This document shows, one piece after another, positions 1 through 6,795 of a stretch of 43,232 bases of DNA. This DNA comes from Halomonas sp. DQ26W (GTDB lineage Bacteria; Pseudomonadota; Gammaproteobacteria; Pseudomonadales; Halomonadaceae), in the NCBI RefSeq assembly GCF_003339685.1, contig NZ_QPKI01000026.1, positions 18,227 through 61,458 of the forward strand. The letters are read 5' to 3'. Position 1 is the first letter of the stretch; the number at the start of each line of letters is the position of its first letter. Below the pieces are notes generated by a model. The model was not told where the DNA came from, ran no database searches, and saw only the letters and a program-made list of their open reading frames with translations. A program made the translations under genes and the position numbers.

Positions 1-76
1 GCGCCCGCAGCAGGCCAGTGGCGGATGCGGCGGCGCCGCGCATTTCATTGATATCAAGCCGTGAGGTATCCGGCAT
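1..76 (-). CDS. ArsR-family transcriptional repressor, N-terminal part only (BigR/SqrR-like)
   Basis: The gene reads leftward and leaves the window after 25 codons. The visible protein begins MPDTSRLDINEMRGAAASAT and continues GLLRA. It matches the usual run-in of ArsR/SmtB winged-helix repressors, in which a helix with paired alanines and leucines precedes the 'LKALANPxR' segment. The cysteines and recognition helix lie outside the window, so the inducer class cannot be read. The neighbours (TIGR01244 protein, persulfide-dioxygenase-type hydrolase, sulfate permease remnant) are those of BigR/SqrR loci, where the repressor senses sulfide or persulfide. That link is inferred from context. The start ATG at 76-74 follows a purine-rich AGAGAG stretch. 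Confidence 0.55.
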   Translation of the reverse strand, partial: MPDTSRLDINEMRGAAASATGLLRA

Positions 77-128
77 GGTCACACTCTCTTGCACTGGGTT
101 GACGGAAGAGTCTGCCTCACCCGCTCAT

Positions 129-161
129 GCTATATTATCATTATACTATTATATATATTGT
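129..161. promoter_or_regulatory. A+T-rich promoter/operator region upstream of the ArsR-type gene
   Basis: An almost pure A/T block with alternating TATA-like stretches (TATATTATCATTATACTATT, then ATATATATTG) stands out from G+C-rich surroundings. It lies about 55 bases before the repressor start. BigR-type repressors are known to bind A+T-rich operators in their own promoter, so this may combine a promoter with an autoregulatory operator. A similar block lies before the DsrE-like gene at 2857-2888. Confidence 0.35.
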
Positions 162-307
162 TAGCCCCTACTCCACCATGTGACAGAATGTCGCACCCAC
201 CGTGCGGACGCGAGGTGGGCGCGATGACGACGAGACGTTCAGCGTGCGGGTAAGGCCCGAGCCCGGCCGCACACCCCATGAATACTGGTGCCGCCGCTAC
301 TCAGACC

Positions 308-514
308 GGTGCCGAAGACGGCATAGATCACCCGCGGCGCGATGCTGGCGTATCGCCCCACCTCCGGCGGCAACCCGGCCAGCATGGCATAGGCCAGCGA
401 CTGCGGCATCAGCATGACGGTGACAATCACCGCCGCCAGCAGATCGCTCCCCAGGGTGGCTCAGCCATAGCCAGGCAGCCACTGCAGGATCGGAAGGTAG
501 CGCCGAGGGTTCAT
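308..514 (-). pseudogene. SulP-family sulfate permease, N-terminal remnant with in-frame stop
   Basis: Read leftward from an ATG at 514 the frame gives MNPRRYLPILQWLPGYG, a TGA stop, then ATLGSDLLAAVIVTVMLMPQ and SLAYAMLAGLPPEVGRYASI, ending near YAVFGT at about 308. This is the cytoplasmic entry and first membrane helices of SulP/SLC26 anion permeases. A complete protein has about 500-580 residues, so fewer than 70 codons remain. The TGA replaces codon 18, and homology stops abruptly, with unrelated sequence down to about 160. It starts 4 bases after the stop of the TIGR01244 gene, so it was the last gene of that operon. Blh-type operons often carry such a permease to export sulfite or sulfate (inference from family context). 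Confidence 0.7.
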
Positions 515-517
515 TGA

Positions 518-952
518 TCAGTCTTGCCCGGCACCAGCTTCCAGCAACGCACGCCGCTCTTCCAGGTCATGGCCGGCTGCACGGGCCACCGCCATCAGGG
601 CGGGAATATCACAGGTGGCGTCCTTGCAGCGGGCATGCGCCCAGAGGTGCACAGCTCGCTTGCCGGTCCTGCAAAAGGCCAGAATCGGCGAGGGTAGCGC
701 ATCGAGGGCTTGGCCGAATGCCGCGATATCAGCATCGCTGTATTCGCCCGGTTTGACCGGGATACAGCGCCACTCCAGACCCAGTTCAGCGGCCTTCTCA
801 CTCAGGGCACGGTCGTCGGGATGATCCTCGGCCTCGCCGGGACGGCGATTGCAGATCACCGCCTTGAATCCCCGCCGGGCGACCTCCTCGAGGTCCTGAG
901 GGGCCACGGCATCGGCGATGGAAAAACCGGTCTCCAACTTTTGAATATGCAT
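518..952 (-). CDS. TIGR01244 family sulfur transferase / Blh N-domain-like phosphatase fold protein
   Basis: The protein has 144 residues from the ATG at 952. That start is preferred over an in-frame GTG at 973 because AAGGAG lies nine bases upstream of it. The C-terminal half has a cysteine-phosphatase/rhodanese-type loop, LAFCRTGKRAVHLWA, with Cys followed five positions later by Arg. The N-terminal part (SIADAVAPQDLEEVARRGFK) matches the dual-specificity-phosphatase-like domain fused to the metallo-hydrolase in Blh proteins. Here the two domains are separate adjacent genes with 21 bases between stop and start. In this family it is thought to pass sulfane sulfur to or from the partner dioxygenase. 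The exact substrate cannot be read from sequence. Confidence 0.8.
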   Translation of the reverse strand: MHIQKLETGFSIADAVAPQDLEEVARRGFKAVICNRRPGEAEDHPDDRALSEKAAELGLEWRCIPVKPGEYSDADIAAFGQALDALPSPILAFCRTGKRAVHLWAHARCKDATCDIPALMAVARAAGHDLEERRALLEAGAGQD

Positions 953-973
953 ACGCTGCGTCTCCTTGACCAC

Positions 974-1840
974 TCAGAATTTGTTGATCGGCACCTTGAG
1001 GTATACCTGGCCGTTGTCCTCGGGCGGCGGCATATGGCCGGCGCGCATGTTGACCTGAACCGAGGGGATAATCAGCTTCGGCATGTCGAGGGTGGCGTCA
1101 CGTTCGGTACGCATCCGGACGAACTCCTCCTCGCTGATCCCTTCGTGCACATGCACGTTCTGTACGCGCTGCTCGGTCACGCTGGTTTGATGCTGATACT
1201 CCTCGCGTTCCGGTGCCTTGTAGTCGTGACACAGGAAGATTCGGGTCTCGCCCGGCAAAGCCAGCACCTTCTGGATGGAACGGTACAAGGTGCGGGCATC
1301 GCCACCGGGGAAGTCGCAGCGGGCAGTACCGTAGTCGGGCATGAACAGGGTATCACCGACGAAGGCGGTATCGCCGATCACATAGGTCAGGCAGGCAGGG
1401 GTGTGGCCCGGTGTGTGCAGCACACGCCCTTCCAGGCTGCCGATGGCAAAGGTGTCGCCCTCCTCGAAGAGGCGGTCGAATTGGCTGCCGTCCCGGGCGA
1501 ACTCGGGGCCGGCATTGAAGGCCTTGCCGAAGACATCCTGCACCACGGTGATATTGGCACCGATGCCGGTCTTGCCACCCAGCGTCTCGTGCAGATAGGG
1601 CGCGGCAGAGAGATGGTCGGCATGCACGTGGGTCTCGAGAATCCACTCCACCTGCAGGTCATTGTCGCGCACGAAGGCGATGATTTCGTCGGCGGAGCGA
1701 ACATCGGTGCGCCCCGCGGCGTAATCGAAATCAAGCACCGAGTCGAGAATCGCACAGGCGCTGCTCTCAGGGTCCCTCACCACATAGCTGAAGGTGTTGG
1801 TGGGTTCGTCTAAGAAGTGGGTCACGCTCGGCGTGGACAT
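974..1840 (-). CDS. MBL-fold metallo-hydrolase, persulfide dioxygenase (ETHE1/Blh) type
   Basis: This 288-residue protein carries the metal motif ETHVHADHLSA (HxHxDH) near residue 70. It also has HTPGHTPACLTY, VGDTLFMPDYGTARCDFPGG and the late FLCHDY histidine, an order typical of glutathione-persulfide dioxygenases and Blh hydrolases. It would oxidise glutathione persulfide to sulfite in the cytoplasm, which fits the TIGR01244 protein and former sulfate permease downstream. The start ATG at 1840 has AGGAGG nine bases upstream. An ATAACGTT direct repeat lies about 60 bases before the start and may be its operator. An alternative is another Blh-like hydrolase with a different thiol substrate. 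Confidence 0.85.
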   Translation of the reverse strand: MSTPSVTHFLDEPTNTFSYVVRDPESSACAILDSVLDFDYAAGRTDVRSADEIIAFVRDNDLQVEWILETHVHADHLSAAPYLHETLGGKTGIGANITVVQDVFGKAFNAGPEFARDGSQFDRLFEEGDTFAIGSLEGRVLHTPGHTPACLTYVIGDTAFVGDTLFMPDYGTARCDFPGGDARTLYRSIQKVLALPGETRIFLCHDYKAPEREEYQHQTSVTEQRVQNVHVHEGISEEEFVRMRTERDATLDMPKLIIPSVQVNMRAGHMPPPEDNGQVYLKVPINKF

Positions 1841-1898
1841 GGGCTACTACCTCCTATGAGTGTGGTTGCCTTCCAGATTGAGGTCCAGTGTAGCGCAT

Positions 1899-1921
1899 AT
1901 AACGTTATAACGTTATAACGT
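1899..1921. promoter_or_regulatory. Triple ATAACGTT repeat, candidate operator
   Basis: The 8-bp unit ATAACGTT occurs almost three times in perfect head-to-tail order. Each TAACGTTA overlap is self-complementary, so the block is both a direct repeat and a set of palindromes. It lies 58 bases upstream of the start of the metallo-hydrolase gene, where an ArsR- or TetR-type dimer could bind. The regulator is not identified. The repeat itself is directly visible. Confidence 0.4.
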
Positions 1922-2032
1922 CTGGGCATTTGCGACTTGCAACTTTGTCACCAATAACGATAGCCGAACCACCACGACAAACGAGGCCCATCGCCGTGGA
2001 TGGGCCTCTATGGCTCTCAGAAGCGCCTGTAA

Positions 2033-2230
2033 TTACTTTTTCAGCTTGCAGGTATTGATGCCCAGCAGGCGATAGGCTGGGCAGAAATTGAGCAAACCGG
2101 TGGCCAGGGGCAGGATACCGATCCAGCCCCAGGCACCGATGACGCCGGTGAGTGCCAGGCCGATCAGCAGCGCACCGATGACGATGCGGGCGACCTTGTC
2201 GGCACTTCCGACGTTGCTTTTCATGTCCAT
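2033..2230 (-). CDS. DUF2892 (YgaP transmembrane-like) small inner-membrane protein
   Basis: This 65-residue protein has a short N-terminal helix (MKSNVGSADKVARIVIGALL) followed by two hydrophobic segments around residues 15-32 and 36-48. It ends CPAYRLLGINTCKLKK. This matches DUF2892, the membrane part of the YgaP rhodanese, often found as a stand-alone protein beside sulfur genes. AAGGAG lies seven bases before the ATG. It is probably cotranscribed with the DsrE-like gene upstream (70 bases apart). The two cysteines near the end are typical of the family. No enzymatic role is known for the stand-alone form. Confidence 0.85.
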   Translation of the reverse strand: MDMKSNVGSADKVARIVIGALLIGLALTGVIGAWGWIGILPLATGLLNFCPAYRLLGINTCKLKK

Positions 2231-2300
2231 GATGACTCTCCTTCATGGCCTTGCGCCGCCTTCCAGGCCATCAGCGGCTCGGCAGCGCTGGCGCAGGGCT

Positions 2301-2783
2301 TCAGAAACTGTAAACGGGGATCTTCGGGTCGCGCATCATCTCGGCCATGGGGCCGGGGGCGGCGACGCCAACGCCATCGCGGAAGTCGTCTTCGCCATGA
2401 TCGCTGTTGGGCAGGTAGATGGCGCAGACGTCCACGCTGGCGCCCTCACCCATCATCATCTGCATGATACCTTCCGGGGTGACCTGCTCCATGGGATGGC
2501 CCGGCGGAGTGTTGATTCCCTCGCTGCTATAGCCCTCCAACGCCAAGTCGCCGGCGGCGTCGCAGAGCAGAATCTGCAGCTCGGTGCCCTGCTGCTGCAT
2601 GGCGTTGGCGAGGATCATCGCCATGCCCTGGGTCTGCAGTGAACCGCTGGTTAGGATCACCAGAGCACGCTCTACGCTGCCTTCATGGCCGTGACCGTCG
2701 CCGTGGCTGGCAGCGAGTGCCGCACCGGAAAGACCCATGCCGGTAGCAACGGCGGCCAGGGTAAGGGTTGTCTTGATGCTCAT
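2301..2783 (-). CDS. Exported DsrE-superfamily protein
   Basis: The 160-residue protein has a signal peptide (MSIKTTLTLAAVATGMGLSG, cleavage expected after AALAA) and a short His/Gly/Asp-rich linker (SHGDGHGHEG). Then comes a DsrE-like fold: ALVILTSGSLQTQGMAMILA, LQILLCDAAGDLAL, and a second cysteine in VDVCAIYLPNS. DsrE/F proteins handle sulfane sulfur on cysteine, and the LLCDAAG cysteine is the likely one. An exported form beside DUF2892 and persulfide genes suggests periplasmic sulfur transfer or sensing (inference). The His-rich linker could bind metal. The A+T-rich block at 2857-2888 lies 75 bases upstream. Confidence 0.7.
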   Translation of the reverse strand: MSIKTTLTLAAVATGMGLSGAALAASHGDGHGHEGSVERALVILTSGSLQTQGMAMILANAMQQQGTELQILLCDAAGDLALEGYSSEGINTPPGHPMEQVTPEGIMQMMMGEGASVDVCAIYLPNSDHGEDDFRDGVGVAAPGPMAEMMRDPKIPVYSF

Positions 2784-2856
2784 TTACTCACCTCTCTGAT
2801 GTGATTCATTGCGTTGGCATCGGTCCAGAATGTTGTTCTGAGGCCAAGTTCCTCGC

Positions 2857-2888
2857 CAATTATATAGCTATAAGAAATATATAAATAA
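2857..2888. promoter_or_regulatory. A+T-rich promoter/operator region of the DsrE-like gene
   Basis: The A/T-only stretches CAATTATATAGCTATAAG and AAATATATAAATAACC contain the imperfect palindrome TATAGCTATA. The block resembles that at 129-161 in composition and position. A shared persulfide-responsive repressor is possible but unproven. Confidence 0.3.
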
Positions 2889-3092
2889 CCATACCCCGAG
2901 AAAGAGAGGTTAGCTTAAATCACTAGAGCTGCCAGGCGACATCGGGCCACATGTTGACATTAATCAATTTTTTCCAGCTTGAAGCTTGGCAGAACCGCAC
3001 GCACCAGAGCGCCGCTTCAATCCTTCATCACAAGAGAATGCCGGTGGCGAAACCAGAGAGACATGAGCAGCTTGATGTTCATGAACTGCCGC

Positions 3093-3118
3093 AAAACAGG
3101 GCCGCTTGAGCGCGGCCC
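3093..3118 (-). terminator. Intrinsic terminator for leftward transcription
   Basis: Read leftward, the RNA forms GGGCCGC, a six-base loop, GCGGCCC, then TGTTTTGC. The seven G/C pairs and short U run fit a rho-independent terminator. It lies 20 bases beyond the end of the decayed exonuclease gene and appears to be that gene's original terminator. Confidence 0.6.
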
Positions 3119-3140
3119 GGGAGAGAGGCATCGTGTTGCT

Positions 3141-3389
3141 CTAGCGCTCGATTCGGTCGCCGTAGGCCGGCACTTTCGCCTCGATACCACTCTCCGCCAG
3201 GGCGGACTTGAAGGCTTCCTGAGTCCCGGATTCACCGTGGACCAGGTAGAAGCGGGGGTTGTTTCGGAATGCACCGGCCCAGCACGCGAACTCGCCACCT
3301 TCTTCGTCGGCCGCGACGCCGATAGTATCGACGCTGAACTGGCAAGGGCCGAGCAACTGGACGTGCTCCACGATGAGGTAATCGCCTTA
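3141..3389 (-). pseudogene. C-terminal remnant of an MBL-fold (beta-CASP) exonuclease-like gene
   Basis: A leftward open frame encodes VEHVQLLGPCQFSVDTIGVA, then WAGAFRNNPRFYLVHGESGT and QEAFKSALAESGIEAKVPAY, ending GDRIER. The segment WxGAFxxxPxxxxLVHGExxxQEAF...VPxxGD is the last part of the RNA-specificity domain in beta-CASP metallo-hydrolases. Upstream (3390 to about 3440) another frame reads PAVVVIERGLHRVRRLP, which may be a scrambled 'SSGMxxGGR' region. No metal-binding motifs remain, so the gene lacks its catalytic domain. The 290 bases from 3390 to 3679 hold no intact gene. The leftward terminator at 3093-3118 follows directly. Confidence 0.5.
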
Positions 3390-3679
3390 CGCGATGTAAT
3401 CCGCGCTCTATCACGACCACCGCCGGGGTTGTGAAACGGATTCCCGGGACATAACTGTCCGGCGTTTCGACGAACGGCGGGTGCCATCCGGCACCGTGGC
3501 GGTACAGCTTGTGTTATCGACTGCCGCCTTGGAGCGATTGGGTCGCTATTCGTCGATGCGTCGGGCCGCAGGCAAGATCAGGCTCCCACAGTGCATTTCC
3601 TGTAGAACCGGTTCACGCCAATTTCCAATGAACCGAGTCCTTGACAGGTCCATCCATGCCAGGAGCCTGACAACTCGCC

Positions 3680-4945
3680 TCAGCGATAGACGGGGAAGCT
3701 CGCGCAGACGCCCTCGACCTTGCCCTTCACCTTTGCTTCCAGAGCGGCGGTATCGTCCCCCCTGGCCATGGCATCGAGGATGTCGCAGATCCAACCGGCC
3801 AGTTCGCTGCACTCGGCTTCACCGAAACCACGGGTGGTGACCGCCGGAGTGCCGATGCGCAGACCGGAGGTCACGAAGGGGCTCTGGGGGTCGCCGGGCA
3901 CGGCGTTCTTGTTGACGGTGATGTGGGCGCGCCCCAAGGCGGCGTCCGCATCCTTGCCGGTCAGACCCTGCTTGATCAGCGAGAGCAGGAAGAGGTGGTC
4001 TTCGGTGCCGCCGGAAACGATGTCGTAGCCGCGCTCGATGAACACACCGGCCATGGCCTGGGCATTCTTGACCACCTGCTGCTGGTAGGTTTTGAACTCC
4101 GGCTCCATGGCTTCCTTGAAGCAGATCGCCTTGGCGGCGATGACGTGCTCCAGCGGGCCGCCTTGACCACCGGGGAAGACCGCGGACTGCAGTTTCTTCT
4201 CGATCTCGGCGTCGCCTTCGCTGGAGAGAATCAGGCCGCCGCGGGGGCCGCGCAGGGTCTTGTGGGTGGTAGTGGTGACCACATGGGCGTGGGGCAGCGG
4301 GGTCGGGTAGACGCCAGCGGCCACCAGGCCGGCCACATGGGCCATGTCGACCAGAAGATAGGCACCCACCTCGTCGGCGATCTCGCGGAACTTGGCCCAG
4401 TCGATGATCTGGGAGTAGGCGGAGAAGCCGGCGATGATCATCTTCGGCTTGTGCTCACGGGCCAGTTTCGCCACTTCCGCGTAATCGATGCGACCGCTGT
4501 CGTCGATGCCGTACTGGACGGCGTTGTAGTGCTTGCCGGAGAAGTTGGGCTTGGCACCGTGGGTCAGGTGGCCGCCGGCGTCGAGGCTCATGCCCAGTAC
4601 AGTATCGCCCGGTTTGACCAGCGCCTGGAACACCGCACTGTTGGCCTGGGAACCGGAGTGGGGCTGGACGTTGGCGTAGGAGGCACCGAACAGCTGTTTG
4701 GCGTAGTCGATGGCCAGCTGCTCGACGATGTCGACGTACTCGCAGCCGCCATAATAGCGCTTGCCGGGGTAGCCTTCCGCGTACTTGTTGGTCAGCTGGC
4801 TGCCCTGGGCTTCGAGAACGCGGGGACTGGCATAGTTCTCGGAAGCAATCAGCTCGATATGTGCTTCCTGGCGAGCGACCTCTTTTTGCATCGCATCGAA
4901 CAAGACATCATCGAAACCGGCAATCGTCATGTCACGGCTGAACAT
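3680..4945 (-). CDS. glyA: Serine hydroxymethyltransferase
   Basis: This 421-residue PLP enzyme interconverts serine and glycine with tetrahydrofolate and supplies one-carbon units in the cytoplasm. Clear motifs include [20 protein letters not shown], the [16 protein letters not shown] loop, the SGSQAN region and the PLP-lysine motif [16 protein letters not shown]. The start [12 protein letters not shown] at 4945 is preferred to the longer MMRGSPP form because it fits family starts and has GAGG ten bases upstream. It is followed to the left by a gene remnant and preceded to the right by a MITE-like element. Nothing suggests loss of function. Confidence 0.97.
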   Translation of the reverse strand: MFSRDMTIAGFDDVLFDAMQKEVARQEAHIELIASENYASPRVLEAQGSQLTNKYAEGYPGKRYYGGCEYVDIVEQLAIDYAKQLFGASYANVQPHSGSQANSAVFQALVKPGDTVLGMSLDAGGHLTHGAKPNFSGKHYNAVQYGIDDSGRIDYAEVAKLAREHKPKMIIAGFSAYSQIIDWAKFREIADEVGAYLLVDMAHVAGLVAAGVYPTPLPHAHVVTTTTHKTLRGPRGGLILSSEGDAEIEKKLQSAVFPGGQGGPLEHVIAAKAICFKEAMEPEFKTYQQQVVKNAQAMAGVFIERGYDIVSGGTEDHLFLLSLIKQGLTGKDADAALGRAHITVNKNAVPGDPQSPFVTSGLRIGTPAVTTRGFGEAECSELAGWICDILDAMARGDDTAALEAKVKGKVEGVCASFPVYR

Positions 4946-5062
4946 CGGCGGGGAACCTCGCATCACGGGGGGAATCAGGATGCGCCATGATACCCCAGCC
5001 CATGGCGGCTTTCACTTGAAAGGCCGTCATGGGCAGCAGCACCATTTCTCATGCAGGCTTTA

Positions 5063-5202
5063 GAGGGTGTCTACAAATTACTGCGCTCGGTCATGCTGCG
5101 TTGAAATCACCTTCAAAATACTCATTTACACTTCGTAAACTCCGCTTTTTCAGCTGATTTCGCCTTGCCTGGCCTTCGCTCGTGACTTTTGTAAACACCC
5201 TC
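5063..5202. mobile_element. MITE-like element with terminal inverted repeats, about 140 bp
   Basis: The element begins GAGGGTGTCTACAAA and ends TTTGTAAACACCCTC, giving 15-bp terminal inverted repeats with one mismatch. TTA occurs at both outer edges (5060-5062 and 5203-5205) and could be a target duplication. There is no coding capacity. It lies between glyA and the exported unknown gene at 5220, only 17 bases past that gene's stop codon. The size, repeats and lack of a gene fit a miniature inverted-repeat transposable element mobilised in trans. Only one copy is seen in this window. The parent transposase family is not identified. Confidence 0.6.
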
Positions 5203-5219
5203 TTAGCCCTGCTGCTGCA

Positions 5220-6635
5220 TCAACGAGTTTCCACCTTCATGGAAAGCTTGTCCGGCAGCCCCAGCGGGTCGACCATGTAGGTGGCCATGGTGCTTTCAGA
5301 AGGCAGGGTGACGCTGATTTCAAGCTCATCGGCCGCGCCTTCCAGCAGCTCCACCAACCCCATCAGGACCGACTGGACCTGAGGGCCGAACATCATGCCG
5401 AGCCCTCGGGCCTGGGTGCGCGCCTGCTCTATGTACTGCGACTCGGTCACCCCTTCCATGGCCGCCCCAAGGGTGGCCAGGCGACCGAAGAGCCCCTGAT
5501 TCGCAAGCGACAGGCGAATGTCGCCCCCCAGCAGGGTCGCGGCTTCCAGCCAGTCGATATCGGCAAAGACATCAGCAGGCTCCACACCCTGCGGCAGCAC
5601 CACCGGCAGGTTGATGTCTAGCATCAAACTCAGCGCATCATGCAGCTCGATACGGCTGTCGCTGATCAGAACATTATGTTCGGCGCCCTCCTCCCAGCTT
5701 CCCAGGAAGGCAGCGTCGACACGCAGCTCACCGGTACCGTCGGTCAGGACGTTACTGGCCATCCGCAGCTCGGTCCGCTCGTCTTCCGGCGCCATTTCGA
5801 TCATGCGCGCCAGGTTGATATGGAAGCCTTCGAGGCGCACCCCTCCCTCACCGTCGGAGAAGTCGCCATCGACATCCAGCAGCGATAGGCTGCCGACCAA
5901 CTGGTCGGACTCGACCGTGAAGTCGCGCAGCACCAGCGAGTCCAACTGCTCCTCACCGTCGATATCCAACCCGCTCAGGCCTTCGAAGCGAAGGGAGGCC
6001 AGTGTGAATGAGCCGGAGCCGAACTCGTCGAGGTCTTCCCCCGAACCCGCCACGCCGATAATTTCCAGCATGCCAATGGCGTCGTTCGACAGCGACTGGC
6101 CACGCACCCTGTCGATGGTCATGCGGCCTTGGCTAGCCTTGAAAGGCGTACCGTAAAAGAGATCCTCGGCAATTTCCGAGGCCAGGTCGATGACGATGTC
6201 ATCAATGGCCAGGCTGCCGATGCGAACTTCTTCCGCCGCCAGGCTGTCGTCCAGGGCAAAGACCGCTCGCGAAGGCTTGCCGAGCACGATACGCTCGGCA
6301 CTCATCAGCATCAGCTCGGTGAGACTATCCTCGATGCGCACGCCTTTCAGGGTGACCTCGTCGGGGCTGTCGTAGTTCCCGCTGACCTCATAGCTGTCGA
6401 TTAGCAGACGCTCACCCTCCTCGGACTCGAAGACGACGTCTTGGGCCGTGACGCGGGAGCGCAGCATGGCACTGGAGACGTCGCCAACCTCGACGCTGCC
6501 ATGGCCGCCGAATAGGGTACGAAGTTCGGTTTCGAGACGCTCGGCATCGGCGAACACCGCCCCAGAAGCCCCCATCAGCGTGGCAAAAACCATGGCGGAA
6601 CCAAGGCGCAAAGCACCTGGACTTGGTGCATTCAT
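5220..6635 (-). CDS. Exported protein of unknown function
   Basis: The 471-residue protein starts at the ATG at 6635 with AGGAGG eight bases upstream; a GTG nine bases earlier overlaps that ribosome site. It has a signal peptide (LRLGSAMVFATLMGASGAVF, cut near FADA). The mature part alternates acidic, regularly spaced strands such as GVRIEDSLTELMLMSAERIV, LRFEGLSGLDIDGEEQLDSL and LRDFTVESDQLVGSLSLLDV, suggesting a long beta-rich periplasmic or envelope protein resembling DUF945/AsmA-like architectures. I do not recognise a specific family. It is acidic, as expected of halophile exported proteins. It stands alone, with the ABC permease gene 160 bases upstream. Confidence 0.75.
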   Translation of the reverse strand: MNAPSPGALRLGSAMVFATLMGASGAVFADAERLETELRTLFGGHGSVEVGDVSSAMLRSRVTAQDVVFESEEGERLLIDSYEVSGNYDSPDEVTLKGVRIEDSLTELMLMSAERIVLGKPSRAVFALDDSLAAEEVRIGSLAIDDIVIDLASEIAEDLFYGTPFKASQGRMTIDRVRGQSLSNDAIGMLEIIGVAGSGEDLDEFGSGSFTLASLRFEGLSGLDIDGEEQLDSLVLRDFTVESDQLVGSLSLLDVDGDFSDGEGGVRLEGFHINLARMIEMAPEDERTELRMASNVLTDGTGELRVDAAFLGSWEEGAEHNVLISDSRIELHDALSLMLDINLPVVLPQGVEPADVFADIDWLEAATLLGGDIRLSLANQGLFGRLATLGAAMEGVTESQYIEQARTQARGLGMMFGPQVQSVLMGLVELLEGAADELEISVTLPSESTMATYMVDPLGLPDKLSMKVETR

Positions 6636-6795
6636 CAACGTCACCTCCTATGTGATGGTAAAACAGCGAGCCTAACAGCCGGCGCCTTTACATAGTGTAA
6701 CCAGAAAATCCGCCTCCGACTTCCTTCACCGGCGATGCCTATCAATGCTCGGCCAACGCGTGACGGCAATCCGCCAGCCTGCAAGCCGCCTTCGT

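Noticed and set aside
710..1813. Long rightward open frame (367 codons) over the metallo-hydrolase gene
   Set aside because: It is the antisense shadow of a clear MBL-fold enzyme, has no recognised motif, and lacks a ribosome site.
3923..4990. Long rightward open frame (355 codons) over glyA
   Set aside because: Antisense shadow of glyA caused by high third-position G+C; no family features.
4946..5062. Riboswitch (glycine or folate type) upstream of glyA
   Set aside because: No tandem aptamer-like pattern could be recognised in the short leader before the MITE-like element.
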